Positions 62,132 to 64,000 of a stretch of DNA of 64,000 nt are shown in pieces. How positions within the stretch are numbered: position 1 is the stretch's first letter; every line of letters begins with the position of its first letter. Position numbers and translations under genes: made by a program. Source of the stretch: Diplonema papillatum (Eukaryota > Euglenozoa > Diplonemea > Diplonemida > Diplonemidae); assembly GCA_030068145.1 (NCBI GenBank), contig JAPJBO010000024.1, positions 310,001 to 374,000 of the forward strand, written 5' to 3'. The notes under the pieces are model-generated. The model saw only the letters and a program-made list of their open reading frames with translations. It was not told where the DNA came from and made no database searches.

Positions 62132-62291
62132 TGCATAGGGGTGGCAGAGTGAGCGGGCGTCGGCCTTTAGGCCGGTAGGCCCGGGTTCGAACCCCGCCCA
62201 TCACACTTTCCCGGTCGAAGATTGTTTTCGAGGTTAGTTGCGTTTCGGGGTCTAATATCCCCGATATTAGCGTTTTTTGCGGAGTTTCTCA
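62132..62291 (+). mobile_element. tRNA-headed SINE, copy 2
   Basis: Same element as 5527-5695 with A- and B-boxes intact (TGGCAGAGTGAG, GGTTCGAACCC). The copies differ by a C/T in the CGGCC loop and a short stretch after ATCACACTTT. Here no long A run precedes it. It is followed by (GGAT)n and the GGGGGGTCTCCCCCCGGGT block also seen at ~6560-6590. Confidence 0.8.
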
Positions 62292-62339
62292 TGTCAGGTC
62301 AGCCGGCTGATGGATGGATGGATGGTTCTTAACAAGATG

Positions 62340-62520
62340 CCTGGGGGGGGGGTCTCCCCCCGGGTACTGCCGCCGAACTCAGCATCTCCAGAAGTTCTGG
62401 CAGAACCCAAACTTTGCTTCGCCCGAACTTAGCTTCGCCCAAACTTTACTGTTTCCCGAACTTTAACTGCTGCCTCCAGTCTCGCCCCGCGCCGTTCTTT
62501 AGCCGAGCGCAACGTCAGTA
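62340..62520 (+). repeat. Parent-type copy of the 31-bp satellite element
   Basis: CCGAACTCAGCATCTCCAGA, GTTCTGGCAGAACCCAAAC and CTCCAGTCTCGCCCCGCGCC match 6630-6670 and 8058-8085. Between them this copy has ~60 bp of GAACTTAGCTTCGCCC sequence where the left locus has the 1.24-kb array. Confidence 0.85.
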
Positions 62521-62539
62521 ATAAGAATCAGACAAATGG

Positions 62540-63365
62540 TCAAGCTAAATGTAAGAGAGGGGGGGGCTGGGGGGCAGCGCCCCCCAGCGCACGGTACGGT
62601 ACAGCGAAGAAATCCCGCGCCAGTCAACGTCCAATTTCGGATCCAAATTCAATTAGAATTGATAGACAACGTCTCGCCACCCACCACCCTTTGGCCCTCC
62701 CGCCCCTGGCCCTCTTCCCTCCTCTTCCCCCGCCTCCTTTTTACTCATCCTGTCCCGTTGGCCCTCCTGCCTCGGCTCCCCCCTTTATCCCTGGCTCACC
62801 CCTTGCCGCTGATCCCGGTTGGTAGTGACCCGGCCCTACTCCAACCCCCAGCCCAAAACTAATTCAATTTTTTTTTTTGCGCGCTCGGGGGCAGTGCCGC
62901 TAACTTCACTTTTGGTGAGGAATTCCAAAACCTGTTTTGGGCTTGTTTTTTTTTTGTGCCCCCCAGGTTTTTTACCCCCGTGTTGTGCAGGTTATTAGCT
63001 TCGTTTTTGCCTTGGTTTCCCGACCAACTTTCTTTTGCCGCTCTGAGACCGAGAAGCTTTTCTCTAGGGGGGGTCCGGGGGGCGAAGTCCCCCGGTGAAC
63101 GGTACGGTACAGGTGGAGAAAGTTTGCAGTTCTCAGTCTGTTTGTCACAATATCACTCATTCCACGAAAAAGTGTCACAGATTTTCCGTCCGAAAAGCAG
63201 TCCGTTTTGGGTCAAAATTTTGGAATTTTTGGGAAAAAATTTTTGGGATGGAAAGAGCTATCCCTGGCGAATATGGGCAAGCAATCAGCTCGCGTGGCGA
63301 CCAAAATCTGGCGTGCAGATGGACAAAAGGTCGGTTTTGGGGCTGTTTCAAAACCCCAAAAAACG
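62540..63365. other. Gene-free stretch
   Basis: Two related GC-rich hairpin blocks ending in CGGTACGGTAC lie at 62560-62605 (CTGGGGGGCAGCGCCCCCCA) and 63066-63111 (CCGGGGGGCGAAGTCCCCCG). They are probably ends of the same dispersed element. 62690-62860 is pyrimidine-rich. No gene. Confidence 0.5.
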
Positions 63366-63438
63366 ATTTCCGGCGGGAATCGAACCACCGACCCCCAAAC
63401 CCCTGTGTGGGTGTGGTAACCTCTGGACCATGGGCTAA
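63366..63438 (-). other. tRNA-like sequence (SINE head or tRNA pseudogene)
   Basis: The minus strand has a consensus A-box TGGTCCAGAGG (63430-63420) and B-box GGTTCGATTCC (63386-63376) at tRNA spacing. The anticodon stem and T-stem do not pair properly, so it should not be called a functional tRNA gene. Confidence 0.5.
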
Positions 63439-63718
63439 AAAAACGGCGGAGAAATCTTTTGTTCACTGCGGAGTGAGAATTTTGGACTCATTTTGAGTTC
63501 TTCGCAAACCGGGCGAAATATGCTCCCAGAGGGTAGAAATACCGTCCTGGGACACTGGAAACGAGTAAATGACGATCTCGCACTTTCCGATAAGAATTCC
63601 AACTGAGCAGGCGCTAAAAGCGAATTTTGTCGTGTTACAGGACAACAGTACCAGAAGAGCGGCCAAGAACAAGGGGAGGGCGGGCAAGAAACAATCCCAC
63701 TGAACCCCCCCACTACAC

Positions 63719-63775
63719 TGCGGGGCGAGGCCACTCAGGTGGCACTGTTTGCCACCTGAGTGGCCTCGCCCCGCA
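63719..63775. repeat. Perfect hairpin: 26-bp stem, 5-nt loop
   Basis: 63719-63744 (TGCGGGGCGAGG...GTGGCA) is the exact reverse complement of 63750-63775, around a CTGTT loop. Perfect pairing suggests recent origin or selection. Confidence 0.97.
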
Positions 63776-64000
63776 CCCCCGGGTGCACATTCCTGAAGCC
63801 AACAGCCCATTTCAAATTCATCCACAACTCAGATAATGTGTGCTGGTAAATCATTGGCACGAGTTGATGCAGACCGGAGATTACACGGAACAAGGCACTT
63901 GTGTCAACTCAGAAAGAATCTGTCAAGAACTCCGGGCTGCTTCTGAGCCCCGACTCCCTCACTCGGCTCAGCTCCCGCGGCAGACGGAATTTGGAATGGG

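Overview
This window is eukaryotic nuclear DNA from an organism I cannot name. Several lines point that way: a small-GTPase gene whose three exons join at GT-AG introns, a complete hAT-type DNA transposon, non-LTR retrotransposon remnants, tRNA-headed SINEs, foldback elements and kilobases of tandem satellites. The proteins include a membrane receptor with a PH domain and an AGC-type pseudokinase, and an EF-hand plus leucine-rich-repeat protein. That mix fits a large-genome unicellular protist or alga (alveolate or stramenopile type) better than an animal, plant or fungus. This placement is inference. The long ORFs read normally with the standard code.

Layout. 0-9 kb is almost all repeats: a ~116-bp satellite with a 452-bp higher-order period, an antisense LSU-rRNA fragment, a ~175-bp tandem array, a 26-bp-TIR foldback element, a SINE, a MITE and a 31-bp satellite. 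9-14.5 kb is a mosaic of four locally duplicated modules, a LINE 3' fragment and a decayed or micro-intron-containing gene I do not recognise. 15.2-18.5 kb is an apparently intact hAT element. 18.5-23.6 kb is satellites, an inverted-repeat-bounded segment and a long (AGT)n tract. 23.9-25.0 kb encodes an RCC1-repeat protein (minus strand). 26.5-32.1 kb holds (CA)n and (GA)n tracts, a second copy of the MITE and dispersed repeats. 32.2-32.7 kb has a LINE-like NPGP peptide and a sense-strand 3' LSU-rRNA fragment.

The second half carries most of the genes, all on the minus strand: an Arf-like GTPase (33.9-35.6 kb), a Pro/Ala-rich protein with a basic C-terminus (37.8-39.2 kb), a membrane-anchored methyltransferase-like protein (44.9-46.0 kb), the receptor pseudokinase (51.6-55.6 kb) and the EF-hand/LRR protein (58.0-61.3 kb). 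Between them lie a 3.3-kb 47-bp satellite (39.6-42.9 kb) and a 16-bp array (43.7-44.1 kb). The right edge has a second SINE copy, a relative of the 31-bp satellite's parent element, and a perfect 26-bp hairpin. The genes do not form an operon or an obvious pathway. GTPase, Ca2+-binding and pseudokinase functions all suggest signalling, but no direct link is visible.
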